From Bordetella trematum (lineage in GTDB: Bacteria; Pseudomonadota; Gammaproteobacteria; Burkholderiales; Burkholderiaceae_B): a stretch of 64,000 bases of DNA. The notes beneath the pieces were generated by a model. It searched no databases. It was not told the origin of the DNA and saw only the letters and a program-made list of their open reading frames with translations. Numbering within the stretch: the stretch's first letter is position 1; each line of letters opens with the position of its first letter. Shown piece by piece: positions 19,647 to 28,778 of the stretch. The DNA lies in contig NZ_FKBR01000011.1 in the NCBI RefSeq assembly GCF_900078335.1, positions 1-64,000 on the forward strand. The letters are read 5' to 3'. A program made the translations under genes and the position numbers.

Positions 19647-20195
19647 CTATTCGCCGGCGTCGAACTGACAGACGGTGTAGAGCGGCGTGCCGGTATCGGC
19701 GATATGTTGCGAACCGCCCAGATAGGGCAGGTCGATGATGGCTGCAGCCTCGACCACGTTAGCGCCCAGGCGCTGCAACAATTTGATGGCTGCCACCATG
19801 GTCCCGCCGGTGGCGATCAGATCATCGACCAGCAGCACGCGTTGACCGGTGCGCACGGCATCGGTATGCATCTCGACCGTGGCGTTGCCGTATTCGAGCG
19901 AGTATTCCTCTGCCACCGTACGGTAGGGCAGCTTGCCCTTTTTGCGCACCGGCACAAAACCCAGGTTGAGCTCGTAGGCCAGCACGCTGCCCAGGATGAA
20001 GCCGCGCGCATCGACGCCGGCCACCAGATCCAGGCGCTGGCGCATATAACGGTAGACGAAGAGATCGATCAGAACGCGGAAGGTGCGCGGATCCTGCAGC
20101 ACGGGGGTAATGTCACGAAAGGTCACCCCAGGCTGCGGCCAGTCGGGGACGCTGCGGATTGTGCGCCGGATCAGCTCGGCGTAGTCGGTCTGCAT
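19647..20195 (-). CDS. apt: Apt, adenine phosphoribosyltransferase
   Basis: A 182-residue type I phosphoribosyltransferase that converts adenine and PRPP to AMP in purine salvage. The N-terminal [19 protein letters not shown] is diagnostic of Apt, and the PRPP loop [14 protein letters not shown] lies at about 121-134. Conserved DARGFILG and RKKGKLP are also present. It lies 51 bases downstream of cydC on the same strand, so it may receive read-through from the cyd operon but is probably independent. Confidence 0.94.
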   Translation of the reverse strand: MQTDYAELIRRTIRSVPDWPQPGVTFRDITPVLQDPRTFRVLIDLFVYRYMRQRLDLVAGVDARGFILGSVLAYELNLGFVPVRKKGKLPYRTVAEEYSLEYGNATVEMHTDAVRTGQRVLLVDDLIATGGTMVAAIKLLQRLGANVVEAAAIIDLPYLGGSQHIADTGTPLYTVCQFDAGE

Positions 20196-20246
20196 GGAGA
20201 TACCCCCGGTTTTGAAGCAAGGCGAACTATACCCGCGCCGGCGCGC

Positions 20247-21896
20247 CTAGGCCAGCCGCCCGTCATGCAGGCGCAACACCCTGTGGACAGCCCCCTCGGG
20301 CAGGCGCGCATGCGTCGCCAGCACCACGCTGCGGCCGCCGCAGGCGTGGGCAAGATCAGCCAGAAAGGCCTCCTCGTTGTCGCGGTCCAGGCCCGCCGTC
20401 GGTTCGTCCAGGAGGATGACCGTAGCCGGCGACAGCAGGACCCGCGCCAGACACAGGCGACGCGCCTGGCCCGCCGACAGACCCGCACCGGTCTCACCGA
20501 CCCAGGTATCCAGCCCCTGAGGCAAGGAGCGCACGAAGTCGGCCAGACGCGCAGCCTGCAATGCGCGCCACAGCGCCGGCTCGTCTGCTTCGGGCGCGCC
20601 GATCAGCAAATTGCTGCGCAAGGTGCCCAGAAACACCGGAGAGTCCTGAGAAAGCAGGCCGATACGGGCGTGCACCTCGGCCTGGGCCGCCTGGCGCAGA
20701 TCCTGCCCGCCATAGCTGACCACGCCTTCAAGGGGGTCTTCCAGACGCAGCAACAGGTGCAGCAGGGTCGATTTTCCGGATCCGCTGGGGCCCACGATGG
20801 CGACCCGCTCGCCGGGCGCCACGCACAACGACACCCCATCGAGAACGGCGGCCGCACGCCCCGGATAAGCAAAGCGCAGGTCCGCTGCCGCCAGGTCGCC
20901 GGCTTGCGGCAGAGGCCGGGCCAGCGGCGGGTCCTGCAGATCGGGCTCGGCGCGGGTAAGGTCGCCGATGCGGCGCGCCGCGGCGCGCGCGGCTCCCAGG
21001 CGCGAGACGCCGCGCATGATGGGACCGGCCACCTCGAACACGGCCAGCGTGGCCAACACCAGACCTGCCATCAGCGGCCCGGAAATCTCCCCCGCCGCCA
21101 GCGCCGGCAGGCCATACCAGAGCACGGCCACCACGGCGGCCCCGGCCGCCAGCTGCACCAGCCACAAGCCCAGCGCCGCCACGTTGGCCTGCGCCTTGCG
21201 GGCAGACTGCACCTGGGCGCAATGTTCTGCGAACCGGGCACGCACCGGCCCCTGCGCATGCAGGGCGGCGATGTCCACATGCCCCTCGACGGCTTCAAGC
21301 ACCGCATGGCGCATTGCCCCCGAACTGGCCTGGATGCGCTCGCCGGGACGGCGCGCGGCGCGCGACAGCCACCCGGGCACGAGCACGCAAGCCAGCAGCA
21401 ACGCCAACGCCAGCGCCAGGCCGGCGGCCGGCACGTGATAGCCCATCACCAGACAGAAGATGGCGCCGCCCAGCACGGCCGTGCCGACCGGAATGATCAC
21501 AAACAGGAAGATCGTATCCAGCGCATCGACGTCGCCGGTAAGCCGCGCCACCAGATCGCCGGCCCGGTAGCGTGCCAGCTGGCGCGGCGTCAGACGCAGC
21601 AGGGAGCGGAAGACGGTAGCGCGCAGGTCGGCCAGAAGGCGCAGGGTGGCCGAGTGGCCGGCCAGGCGTTCCGCATAGCGCGAGATGATGCGCAGAAAGG
21701 ACAGCCCGCGCACCAGCGCCGAGGGCACGAACAGATTGAAGGCCACGCCCACGCCGGCCAGGGCGGTCGCCGTGAGGAACCAGCCCGCAACGCCCAGCAG
21801 CCCCACCCCGGCAGCCAGCGTCAGCACTGCCAGCAGCAATGCGCCCAGAAGCGCGCCGCGGCGTTTGCCATACAGGTTTTTCAGCAACGCCCACAT
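20247..21896 (-). CDS. cydC: CydC, subunit of the CydDC cysteine/glutathione exporter
   Basis: A 549-residue ABC half-transporter with a membrane domain (about 1-310) and an ATPase domain: Walker A GPSGSGKST, Walker B VILLDEPTAGLD. The signature reads LSAGQ, a conservative variant of LSGGQ. With CydD it exports thiols to the periplasm, needed for assembly of cytochrome bd and c-type haems. The start codon lies 1 base after the cydD stop, so the two are coupled. Slightly shorter than the E. coli protein (573). Confidence 0.93.
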   Translation of the reverse strand: MWALLKNLYGKRRGALLGALLLAVLTLAAGVGLLGVAGWFLTATALAGVGVAFNLFVPSALVRGLSFLRIISRYAERLAGHSATLRLLADLRATVFRSLLRLTPRQLARYRAGDLVARLTGDVDALDTIFLFVIIPVGTAVLGGAIFCLVMGYHVPAAGLALALALLLACVLVPGWLSRAARRPGERIQASSGAMRHAVLEAVEGHVDIAALHAQGPVRARFAEHCAQVQSARKAQANVAALGLWLVQLAAGAAVVAVLWYGLPALAAGEISGPLMAGLVLATLAVFEVAGPIMRGVSRLGAARAAARRIGDLTRAEPDLQDPPLARPLPQAGDLAAADLRFAYPGRAAAVLDGVSLCVAPGERVAIVGPSGSGKSTLLHLLLRLEDPLEGVVSYGGQDLRQAAQAEVHARIGLLSQDSPVFLGTLRSNLLIGAPEADEPALWRALQAARLADFVRSLPQGLDTWVGETGAGLSAGQARRLCLARVLLSPATVILLDEPTAGLDRDNEEAFLADLAHACGGRSVVLATHARLPEGAVHRVLRLHDGRLA

Positions 21897-21897
21897 C

Positions 21898-23643
21898 TCA
21901 GTGCGTCTCCAGGCGACCGTCGGTCAACTGCCAGCGACGCGGCAGGCGTTCGGCCACGGCGGCCGAATGGGTGGCCAGCACCAGGGTGCGGCCCTGGGCA
22001 AAGGCCAGGATCTCATCGATGACGCGCGCCTGGGTGTCTTCATCGAGATGGGCCGTGGGCTCATCCAGCAGGATAAGCGCCGGATCGCGCAGAAAGAGAC
22101 GCGCCAGCGCCAGACGCTGGGCCTGCCCGCCCGACAAGCCGCGTCCGCGGTCGTCCAGCGGCGTTTGCAGCCCCTCGGGCCAATCCTGGATGAATTCCAG
22201 CACCCGGGCGCGCCGGGCAGCCTCGGCCACTGCGGCATCGTCGGCCAGCGGACGCGCCAGGCGGATGTTGTCGGCCAGGGTGCCGGCCAGGAGATAGGGC
22301 CGCTGCCCGATGAAGGCCACGCGCTCGCGCAAGGCCGCCTCATCCCAGTCGGCCAATGGCCTGCCATCCAGCCAGAGGCCGCCCTCGGCCTGTACGCCCA
22401 GGCGTCCGAGCACCTGCAACAGAGAGGATTTGCCCGCGCCGCTGGCGCCCATGAGGGCCACGTGATCGCCAGGCAGCAGTTCGAATGCGGCGCCCTCAAA
22501 TACCGGTTGCGGACGCCCCGGCATGCGTAGCGACAGGTCCTGCGCCCGCAGGCCGGCTGCCTGGCTGGCGCCCTCGTGCGAGGACGGCGCCTGCGGCATG
22601 GCCGGCGTCGTGTCGGGCAGCTCGTCGAACAAGGCGGCCAATTGATGAACGGCCGCTCGCGCCGTACCGCGATCATGGTAGTGCGCAGCAAACTGGCGCA
22701 GCGGCGCATAGACCTCGGGCGCCATCAGCAGACAGAAGAACGCCGCCTGCAGGGTCAGGGGCGTACTGCGGATATCGATATAGCCCAGAAAGGTCAGGCC
22801 GATATAGACCGCCACGCCTGCCACACCCAGGGCCGCGAAGAATTCGAGCACGGCCGAAGACAGAAAGGCAATGCGCAGCACCGAGAGCGTGCGCCGGCGC
22901 AGCGATTCGCTGGCCTGCACTACGGTTTCGGCCTCGGCCTCGGCGCGGCCGAACAGCTTCAGGGTGGCCATGCCGCGCAAGCGGTCGGCGAAAAAGCCCG
23001 ACAGGCGTGCGAAGGCCTGCAGATGGCGACGGCTGGCGGCCTCTGCGCCCCAGCCGACCAGCGCCATGAACAAGGGAATCAGCGGCGCGGTCACCAGCAG
23101 CAGCAGGCCGGAGACCACATCGAAAGGCAGCACCACCACGGCAAAGGCGACCGGCAACACCGCGGCCGCCCCCATGGCGGGAATGTATTTGGAGAAAAAG
23201 CCATCCAGCGCATCGACCTGCTCGATCATGCCGCTGGCCAGTTCACCGGAGGCGCGCTCGCGCGACCATTGCGGGCCACGTGCCAGCAGGTTGGCGAACA
23301 ATGCCTCACGCACCTGGCGCTTGATGGTTTCGGCAGCGCTGGCGCCCGCCCGCTCGCCCACCCAGCCCAGGCAGGCGCGCAGCACGATCAGGCCCGCGAT
23401 GGCAAGAATGGGCGTCAGCAGGACTTCCCGCGTGACACCCTCCATGATGGCCCTGTGCAGCACCTGGGCCAGCAGCCAGGCCTGCACCACCAGCAACACC
23501 CCGGACAACAAGGGCGCCAGCGCAGCCAGGCCGATGGCCCGGCTGGCCAGCCGTCGACGCGACATCAGCCAGCGCGACTGCTCCTTGGGAAGCTGCAGGA
23601 GCACGGCCGAGGGGTCGTGCTCCATTGCCGAACGGCCGCTCAC
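21898..23643 (-). CDS. cydD: CydD, subunit of the CydDC cysteine/glutathione exporter
   Basis: A 581-residue ABC half-transporter. The membrane domain fills about 30-330, and the ATPase has Walker A GASGAGKSS, signature LSGGQAQRL and Walker B LILLDEPTAHLD. I use the GTG at 23643, which overlaps the cydX stop (GTGA); an ATG six codons later (23625) is a possible alternative. The heterodimer partner CydC follows directly. Confidence 0.92.
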   Translation of the reverse strand: MSGRSAMEHDPSAVLLQLPKEQSRWLMSRRRLASRAIGLAALAPLLSGVLLVVQAWLLAQVLHRAIMEGVTREVLLTPILAIAGLIVLRACLGWVGERAGASAAETIKRQVREALFANLLARGPQWSRERASGELASGMIEQVDALDGFFSKYIPAMGAAAVLPVAFAVVVLPFDVVSGLLLLVTAPLIPLFMALVGWGAEAASRRHLQAFARLSGFFADRLRGMATLKLFGRAEAEAETVVQASESLRRRTLSVLRIAFLSSAVLEFFAALGVAGVAVYIGLTFLGYIDIRSTPLTLQAAFFCLLMAPEVYAPLRQFAAHYHDRGTARAAVHQLAALFDELPDTTPAMPQAPSSHEGASQAAGLRAQDLSLRMPGRPQPVFEGAAFELLPGDHVALMGASGAGKSSLLQVLGRLGVQAEGGLWLDGRPLADWDEAALRERVAFIGQRPYLLAGTLADNIRLARPLADDAAVAEAARRARVLEFIQDWPEGLQTPLDDRGRGLSGGQAQRLALARLFLRDPALILLDEPTAHLDEDTQARVIDEILAFAQGRTLVLATHSAAVAERLPRRWQLTDGRLETH

Positions 23644-23765
23644 TCGCCGGCCGGCGTATGACGCGGATCGTGGGCATGGCCCTCGCGCAGCTCAAACCAC
23701 ATTGCATTGAGGATGGCAAAGGCGCATGCCAGACCCAGGCCGAGAATCCATGAGAAATACCACAT
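23640..23765 (-). CDS. cydX: CydX, small subunit of cytochrome bd oxidase
   Basis: A 41-residue single-pass membrane protein between cydB and cydD. It begins MWYFSWILGLGLACAFAI, matching the CydX/YbgT signature MWYFxWILG, with one hydrophobic helix (about 4-24) and a polar tail. In E. coli CydX binds CydA-CydB and is needed for stable oxidase activity. It starts 15 bases after the cydB stop and overlaps the GTG start of cydD by 3 bases. It is short enough to be missed by automated calling. Confidence 0.92.
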   Translation of the reverse strand: MWYFSWILGLGLACAFAILNAMWFELREGHAHDPRHTPAGE

Positions 23766-23780
23766 GACCGGGCTCCTTCT

Positions 23781-24932
23781 TCAGTATGAGTTGGGCGTGT
23801 CGCCGACGGTTTCCGGGGTCACCTTGCCACGCATGACGCGGTACACCCAGGCGGTGTAGGCCGTCACGATGGGCAGGAACACCACCACGGCAATGACCAT
23901 GATCCACAGGGTGAGATGGCTGGACGACGCATCCCAGACCGTCAGACCGGCGACCGGGTTGACCGAGGAAGGCATGATAAACGGAAACAGCGCAAAACCG
24001 ACCGTCAGGATGATGCCTGCCAGCGTCAGCGACGACGCCAGGAAGGACAGCACGTTGGCGCGCATGGCCAGCAAGGCGATGGTCAGCAGCGCGCCGCCCA
24101 CGCCCAGCGCCGGGGCGATCCAGAACAGCGGCCATTTGTCGAAATTGTGCAACCAGGCTCCCTGCTCGGCGACGACCGTCTTGATCATGGGATTGGCCGG
24201 GCCGTTGGGATCGATGGCGCTGGTGATGACATAGCCATCCAGCTTGGCCACCCAGAAGCCGGCCGCCACGAACAGCACCGCCGTCAGCAATGCGGCCAGC
24301 TGACCGATGCTGCGCGCACGCCCCGAGATCGGGTCGGTGGTACGCCAGGCCAGCAGCACGGCGCCGTGCATCACCAGCATCAGCACACTGATCACACCGG
24401 CGAGCAGCGCAAAAGGCGTGAAGAGCTGGAAGAAATGGCCTTCCCAGAAGGGGCGCAGGGTGATGGCGTCAAAGTTCTGGGGCACGCCCAGGATGACGTT
24501 GCCCATGGCCACGCCGAACACCAGCGAGGCGACCACGCCGGAGAAGCACAGCACGTAGTCCCAGTTGTTGCGCCAGCGCGGGTTCTCCATCTTGCTGCGG
24601 TACTTGAAAGCCACCGGACGCAGGATGAGCGCCAGCAGCAGCAGCAGCATGGCCAGGTAGAAGCCCGAGAACGAGGCGGCGTAAAGCAAGGGCCAGGCCG
24701 CGAAGATCGCGCCGCCGGCGGTCACCAGCCAGACCTGGTTGCCTTCCCAGACCGGGCCGACCACGTTGATGACGACACGGCGCTCGGTGTCGTTCTTGGC
24801 GACGACCGGCAGCAGCGCGGCCACGCCGAGGTCAAAGCCGTCCATGATGGCGAAGCCGATCAACAGGGCGCCGAGCAGCACCCACCAGATCACGCGCAGC
24901 GTGTCCAGCTCCAGGGGAATCAAGGTATCCAT
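23781..24932 (-). CDS. cydB: CydB, cytochrome bd ubiquinol oxidase subunit II
   Basis: A 383-residue polytopic membrane protein. N-terminal LRVIWWVLLGALLIGFAIMDGFDLG is the CydB signature region, with GPVWEGNQVWLVTAGGAIFAAWP following (residues described, not all listed as one motif). About eight transmembrane segments are visible. It is the second subunit of the high-affinity terminal oxidase that reduces oxygen with quinol. It lies 14 bases after cydA. Confidence 0.95.
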   Translation of the reverse strand: MDTLIPLELDTLRVIWWVLLGALLIGFAIMDGFDLGVAALLPVVAKNDTERRVVINVVGPVWEGNQVWLVTAGGAIFAAWPLLYAASFSGFYLAMLLLLLALILRPVAFKYRSKMENPRWRNNWDYVLCFSGVVASLVFGVAMGNVILGVPQNFDAITLRPFWEGHFFQLFTPFALLAGVISVLMLVMHGAVLLAWRTTDPISGRARSIGQLAALLTAVLFVAAGFWVAKLDGYVITSAIDPNGPANPMIKTVVAEQGAWLHNFDKWPLFWIAPALGVGGALLTIALLAMRANVLSFLASSLTLAGIILTVGFALFPFIMPSSVNPVAGLTVWDASSSHLTLWIMVIAVVVFLPIVTAYTAWVYRVMRGKVTPETVGDTPNSY

Positions 24933-24946
24933 ATGCGTTCTCCGGA

Positions 24947-26524
24947 TCAGGCGTCAACAGCGGCGATGACAGGGTTGGCGTCGCGTCCCTGCGGACCCTC
25001 GCCCTTCTCGGGCTTGGGACCGGCCTTGATGGCATGCGTCATGACCTTGATGCCGATGATCAGCAGCACGGTGTAGAGCACGATGAACACCGTCAGGCTG
25101 ATGGCCAGGTCCAGCACCGACAGGCCAGAGGCGGCGTAATACGTCGGCAGCACGCCCTCGATCACCCAGGGCTGGCGGCCGTACTCGGCCACGAACCAGC
25201 CGCACTCGATCGCCACCCACGGCAGCGGCATGCTCCAGAAGGCAATCTTCAGCAGGCGCGGATGCGCAGCCAGCTTGCCCCGGGTCGACAGCCAGAAGGC
25301 GACTGCGAAGAACACGATGAAATAAAAGCCCAGCGCCACCATGATGCGGAAGGTCCAGAACAGCGGCGCCACGGTGGGCACCGTGTCCACGGCAGCCTGC
25401 CGGATATCGGCGTCCGTCACCTTGCTCATGTCGGACTGGTAGCGTTTGAGCAGCAGGGCGTACCCGAGGTCTTCCCAGGTGCGGTCGAAGATGGCGCGCG
25501 CCTCGGCATCCTTGGGATTGGCGCGGATGCGTTCGAGCGCCTCGGCCGCCACCATGCCGTCGCGGATGCGCGTTTCGGCGCGGGCGATGAGGTCATCGAT
25601 GCCCAGCAGCGGCGTGGTGAGCGAACGCGTGCCGATCAGGCCCATCACATAGGGGATGGAGATCGAGAAGTCGTTCTTGCGATCTTCCTGGTTGGGCCAG
25701 GCGATCAGGTGAAAGCCGGCCGGAGCAGGTTCGGTCTCCCACATCGCTTCAATGGCTGCAACCTTCATTTTCTGGTGTTCGGTGGTGAGGTAGCCGCTTT
25801 CGTCACCCAGCACCACGACCGACAGCGCCGAGGCCAGGCCGAAGCTGGCCGCCACCGCCATCGAGCGCTTGGCCAGATCGATGTGACGGCCGCGCAGCAG
25901 ATACCAGGCGCTGATCGCCATGACGAACATGGCCGCACAGACATAACCGGCGCTGACGGTGTGCACGAACTTGGCCTGCGCCACGGGGTTGAACAGCACC
26001 GCCGCGAAGTCGGTCATTTCCATGCGCATGGTGTCGGGGTTGAAAACCGCGCCCACCGGGTTCTGCATCCAGCCGTTGGCAATCAGGATCCACAGCGCCG
26101 ACAGGTTGGTGCCCAGCGCGACCAGCCAGGTGACCACCAGGTGGGACACCTTGGACATGCGGTTCCAGCCGAAGAAGAACAGGCCGACGAAGGTGGCTTC
26201 CAGGAAGAAAGCCATCAGGCCCTCGAGCGCGAGCGGGGCGCCGAAGATGTCACCCACGTAGTGGCTGTAGTACGACCAGTTCATGCCGAACTGGAACTCC
26301 ATCACCACGCCGGTGGCCACGCCAAGGGCAAAGTTGATGCCGAAGAGCGTGCCCCAGAAGAGGGTCATCTTTTTCCAGATGGCCCGCCCGGTCATCACAT
26401 AGACGCTCTCCATGATGGCCACCAGGAAGGACAGGCCCAGCGTGAGCGGCACGAAGATGAAGTGATAGAGGGCCGTCGCCGCAAATTGAAAACGCGACAG
26501 GTTGACGACATCGAGGTCAATCAT
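24947..26524 (-). CDS. cydA: CydA, cytochrome bd ubiquinol oxidase subunit I
   Basis: A 525-residue membrane haem protein that binds haems b558, b595 and d. The N-terminal LSRFQFAATALYHFIFVP includes the axial His region. The conserved GRQPW motif lies in AEYGRQPWVIEGVLPT, and a long hydrophilic Q-loop (about 255-390) places it in the E. coli-like long-Q-loop type. The start at 26524 (MIDLDVVNLSRF) has GAGGAG 7 bases upstream; the longer frame is rejected. With cydB, cydX, cydD and cydC it forms one operon. Confidence 0.95.
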   Translation of the reverse strand: MIDLDVVNLSRFQFAATALYHFIFVPLTLGLSFLVAIMESVYVMTGRAIWKKMTLFWGTLFGINFALGVATGVVMEFQFGMNWSYYSHYVGDIFGAPLALEGLMAFFLEATFVGLFFFGWNRMSKVSHLVVTWLVALGTNLSALWILIANGWMQNPVGAVFNPDTMRMEMTDFAAVLFNPVAQAKFVHTVSAGYVCAAMFVMAISAWYLLRGRHIDLAKRSMAVAASFGLASALSVVVLGDESGYLTTEHQKMKVAAIEAMWETEPAPAGFHLIAWPNQEDRKNDFSISIPYVMGLIGTRSLTTPLLGIDDLIARAETRIRDGMVAAEALERIRANPKDAEARAIFDRTWEDLGYALLLKRYQSDMSKVTDADIRQAAVDTVPTVAPLFWTFRIMVALGFYFIVFFAVAFWLSTRGKLAAHPRLLKIAFWSMPLPWVAIECGWFVAEYGRQPWVIEGVLPTYYAASGLSVLDLAISLTVFIVLYTVLLIIGIKVMTHAIKAGPKPEKGEGPQGRDANPVIAAVDA

Positions 26525-26563
26525 GAGTACGCTCCTCAATAGGCGAGAGGCCGGCGCCGCCGA

Positions 26564-26593
26564 CATGGCCGTCCGGCATCCTTGTCGGCCATG
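26564..26593. promoter_or_regulatory. Inverted repeat in the cydA upstream region
   Basis: CATGGCCG (26564-26571) and CGGCCATG (26586-26593) form an 8-bp inverted repeat with a 14-base spacer, within the 98-base gap between the GbsR-type gene and cydA. It may be an operator or a leader hairpin; no clear promoter is resolved. Confidence 0.4.
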
Positions 26594-26622
26594 ATACGGC
26601 CCGTGTATACAGCTTCATAGAC

Positions 26623-27195
26623 TTATTCCCGATTGCTCGCGGGCCGGCCCGAATTCCTGCCCCGCAACTTCCCGGCAAAATCCAGCACCTTCTGGACCTT
26701 GGACCCCAGGCGCATCAGGTTCTGGAGGGTCTCGGGCGGCAGGCGCTGCACCTCATCGAACCAGCCGGTAGACAGCTCGATGAGTTCCAACATTTCGTAC
26801 ATTCGTTGTTGCGCATAAGCCTCGTCTTCGCCCGAGGCGGGCGCCAGCAAGGTGTCGCGCAACAACGTGAGCGTGGGATCGATTTCGCGTTTGCGCTTTT
26901 CTTCCATGAGGATGCGGAAGATCTCCCAGACATCCTTGGGCGTCTCGAAGTACTCCCGGCGATCCCCCACCTGGTGCATCAGCTTGACCAGGCGCCACGA
27001 CTGCAGCTCTTTGAGGCCCATGCTCACGTTGGAGCGCGAGAACCCCAGCGCCTCGGCGATGTCATCGGCATGCAGCGGGCGGGGCGACAGGAACAGCAGC
27101 GCATAGATCTGACCGACCGTGCGGTTGACCCCCCAACGGCTGCCCATTTCACCGAAATGCAGCACAAAACGTTCAATCTGGGGAGATAGCGCCAC
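26623..27195 (-). CDS. GbsR/MarR-type winged-helix regulator
   Basis: A 190-residue regulator of the GbsR branch of the MarR superfamily. The helix-turn-helix region (about 40-80) reads DDIAEALGFSRSNVSMGLKEL, described here as residues near 50-70. A helical C-terminal half follows, including REYFETPKDVWEIF. The GTG at 27195 is preferred because AGGA precedes it by 6 bases and the upstream extension is not family-like. It is directly upstream of cydA on the same strand, 98 bases away, and so is a strong positional candidate for control of the cytochrome bd operon. Confidence 0.85.
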   Translation of the reverse strand: MALSPQIERFVLHFGEMGSRWGVNRTVGQIYALLFLSPRPLHADDIAEALGFSRSNVSMGLKELQSWRLVKLMHQVGDRREYFETPKDVWEIFRILMEEKRKREIDPTLTLLRDTLLAPASGEDEAYAQQRMYEMLELIELSTGWFDEVQRLPPETLQNLMRLGSKVQKVLDFAGKLRGRNSGRPASNRE

Positions 27196-27214
27196 GAAAA
27201 ATCCTGTTACTTTG

Positions 27215-27245
27215 ATTTCAGAAATTCCTGAAATTATCGAATTTC
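27215..27245. promoter_or_regulatory. Overlapping inverted repeats upstream of the GbsR-type gene
   Basis: ATTTCAG (27215-27221) and CTGAAAT (27228-27234) form a 7-bp inverted repeat with a 6-base spacer. A second pair, GAAATT (27221-27226) and AATTTC (27240-27245), overlaps it. They begin 20 bases upstream of the regulator start codon and fit an autoregulatory operator. Confidence 0.5.
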
Positions 27246-27431
27246 GTGAACAAAAAGGCAAGTTGCAGGCGCCATCGCCCTCTTTACTCTACGTCAGCAG
27301 GCATTGTCGTGCGTCGGCGCGCAAAAAGTTCACACGGCCGGCGCACTCCTTTGATCTGGAGCAAACCGGCCGTGCTTGAGGCCATCGGGCAAGGCCGACG
27401 CCAGGGCAGGAAACAGCAGCGCGAAGCGGGC

Positions 27432-28649
27432 TCAGCCCGGCTGCACGCTCACGGCAGCGGACACCCGGCGGGCCTTCTCGCGCGCAGCCTCCGGCGTCTC
27501 GGCCGTCGCCAGGCCAACGCCCATGCGGCGTTTGGCAAAGGCTTCGGGCTTGCCGAAAAGGCGCAGATCGGTGCCCGGCTCGGCCAGCGCCTGGGCCACG
27601 CCATGGTAGGTCACGCCACGGCCGTCCTGGCCGCCGTAGATGACACTGCTGGCGCCCGGCTGCCGCAGGCTGGTGTCGACCGGCAGCCCCAGCAGAGCGC
27701 GGGCATGCAGTTCGAATTCGTTCTGGACCTGGGTGATCATGGTCACCATGCCGGTGTCATGCGGACGCGGGCTGACCTCGGAGAACCACACCTCGTCGCC
27801 CGCCACGAACAGCTCGACGCCAAAGATGCCCAGGCCGCCCAGATTCTGCGTCACCTTGAACGCCATGTCCTGGGCGCGCGACAGCGCCAGGGCAGACATC
27901 GGATGAGGCTGCCAGCTCTCGACGTAGTCGCCATCGACCTGCAGATGGCCGATAGGGTCGCAGAAACGGGTCTGCACCTGACCGTCGGCGCCACGTGCGC
28001 GCACGGTCAGCAGGGTGATTTCATAATCGAAATCGATGAAACCCTCGACGATGACCCGGCCCGCGCCATTGCGCCCGCCTTCCTGGGCGTAGCGCCAGGC
28101 CGGGGCGACGTCCTCGGGCCGGCGGATGACCGACTGCCCCTTGCCGGAGGAGGACATCACGGGCTTGATCACGCAGGGGTAGCCGATGGCCTCGTCGATG
28201 GCGGCCTGCAGCGCCTGCTCGGTGTCCACGAAGCGATAGGGCGAGGTGGCCAGGCCCAGCGTCTCGGCGGCCAGCCGGCGGATGCCCTCGCGATCCATGG
28301 TCAGGCGCGCCGCGCGCGCGGTGGGCGTGACACGCACCTGGCCGGCGTTCTCGAGCTCCACCAGCACGTCGGTGGCGATGGCCTCGATCTCGGGCACCAC
28401 TACCTGCGGCCGTTCCTGTTCGATCACGGCGCGCAGGGCGACGGGGTCGGTCATGGGGATGACATGGGCGCGATGCGCCACCTGGTGGCCCGGCGCGTCC
28501 GCATAGCGGTCGACCGCGATGACTTCGACGCCCAGGCGCTGCAGGGCAATGATGACTTCCTTGCCCAGTTCGCCGCTGCCAAGCAGCATGACGCGGGTAG
28601 CCGAAGCCGACAAGGGGGTGCCAAGCACCGGAGCGGGGAAAGTGGTCAT
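27432..28649 (-). CDS. purT: PurT, formate-dependent GAR transformylase
   Basis: A 405-residue ATP-grasp enzyme that formylates glycinamide ribonucleotide using formate and ATP, the formate-dependent alternative to PurN in purine synthesis. The N-terminal [12 protein letters not shown] and [14 protein letters not shown] blocks are diagnostic, with [14 protein letters not shown] and [13 protein letters not shown] in the ATP-grasp core. The start at 28649 fits the family length (about 392-400); a much longer frame upstream overlaps kdsD and is rejected. It is divergent from kdsD. Confidence 0.94.
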   Translation of the reverse strand: MTTFPAPVLGTPLSASATRVMLLGSGELGKEVIIALQRLGVEVIAVDRYADAPGHQVAHRAHVIPMTDPVALRAVIEQERPQVVVPEIEAIATDVLVELENAGQVRVTPTARAARLTMDREGIRRLAAETLGLATSPYRFVDTEQALQAAIDEAIGYPCVIKPVMSSSGKGQSVIRRPEDVAPAWRYAQEGGRNGAGRVIVEGFIDFDYEITLLTVRARGADGQVQTRFCDPIGHLQVDGDYVESWQPHPMSALALSRAQDMAFKVTQNLGGLGIFGVELFVAGDEVWFSEVSPRPHDTGMVTMITQVQNEFELHARALLGLPVDTSLRQPGASSVIYGGQDGRGVTYHGVAQALAEPGTDLRLFGKPEAFAKRRMGVGLATAETPEAAREKARRVSAAVSVQPG

Positions 28650-28763
28650 GGAATGAGCAGAAGAGACAGGCGACAATGACGGCGGGCGGCCCGGCGCCGC
28701 CCCAAAATCGAGCCGCCAGAATGCCATAGCCGCCCGCGCCGGGCAAATGCGCCGGGCTGCGTT

Positions 28764-28778
28764 TAAAATCGGTCCATG
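28764..28778 (+). promoter_or_regulatory. -10-like TAAAAT directly before the kdsD start
   Basis: TAAAAT (28764-28769) ends 7 bases before the kdsD ATG (28776), and no ribosome site is visible between. Transcription would begin at the start codon. No convincing -35 element is seen. Confidence 0.35.

Noticed and set aside
20247-21896. CydC as a degenerate ABC protein because its signature reads LSAGQ
   Set aside because: The Walker A, Walker B and H-loop regions are intact, and Ala at this place is a tolerated variant in functional transporters.
19704-22022. A 772-codon open frame antisense to apt and cydC
   Set aside because: It covers two recognised genes in the opposite strand and its translation is Gln/His/Arg-rich without motifs.
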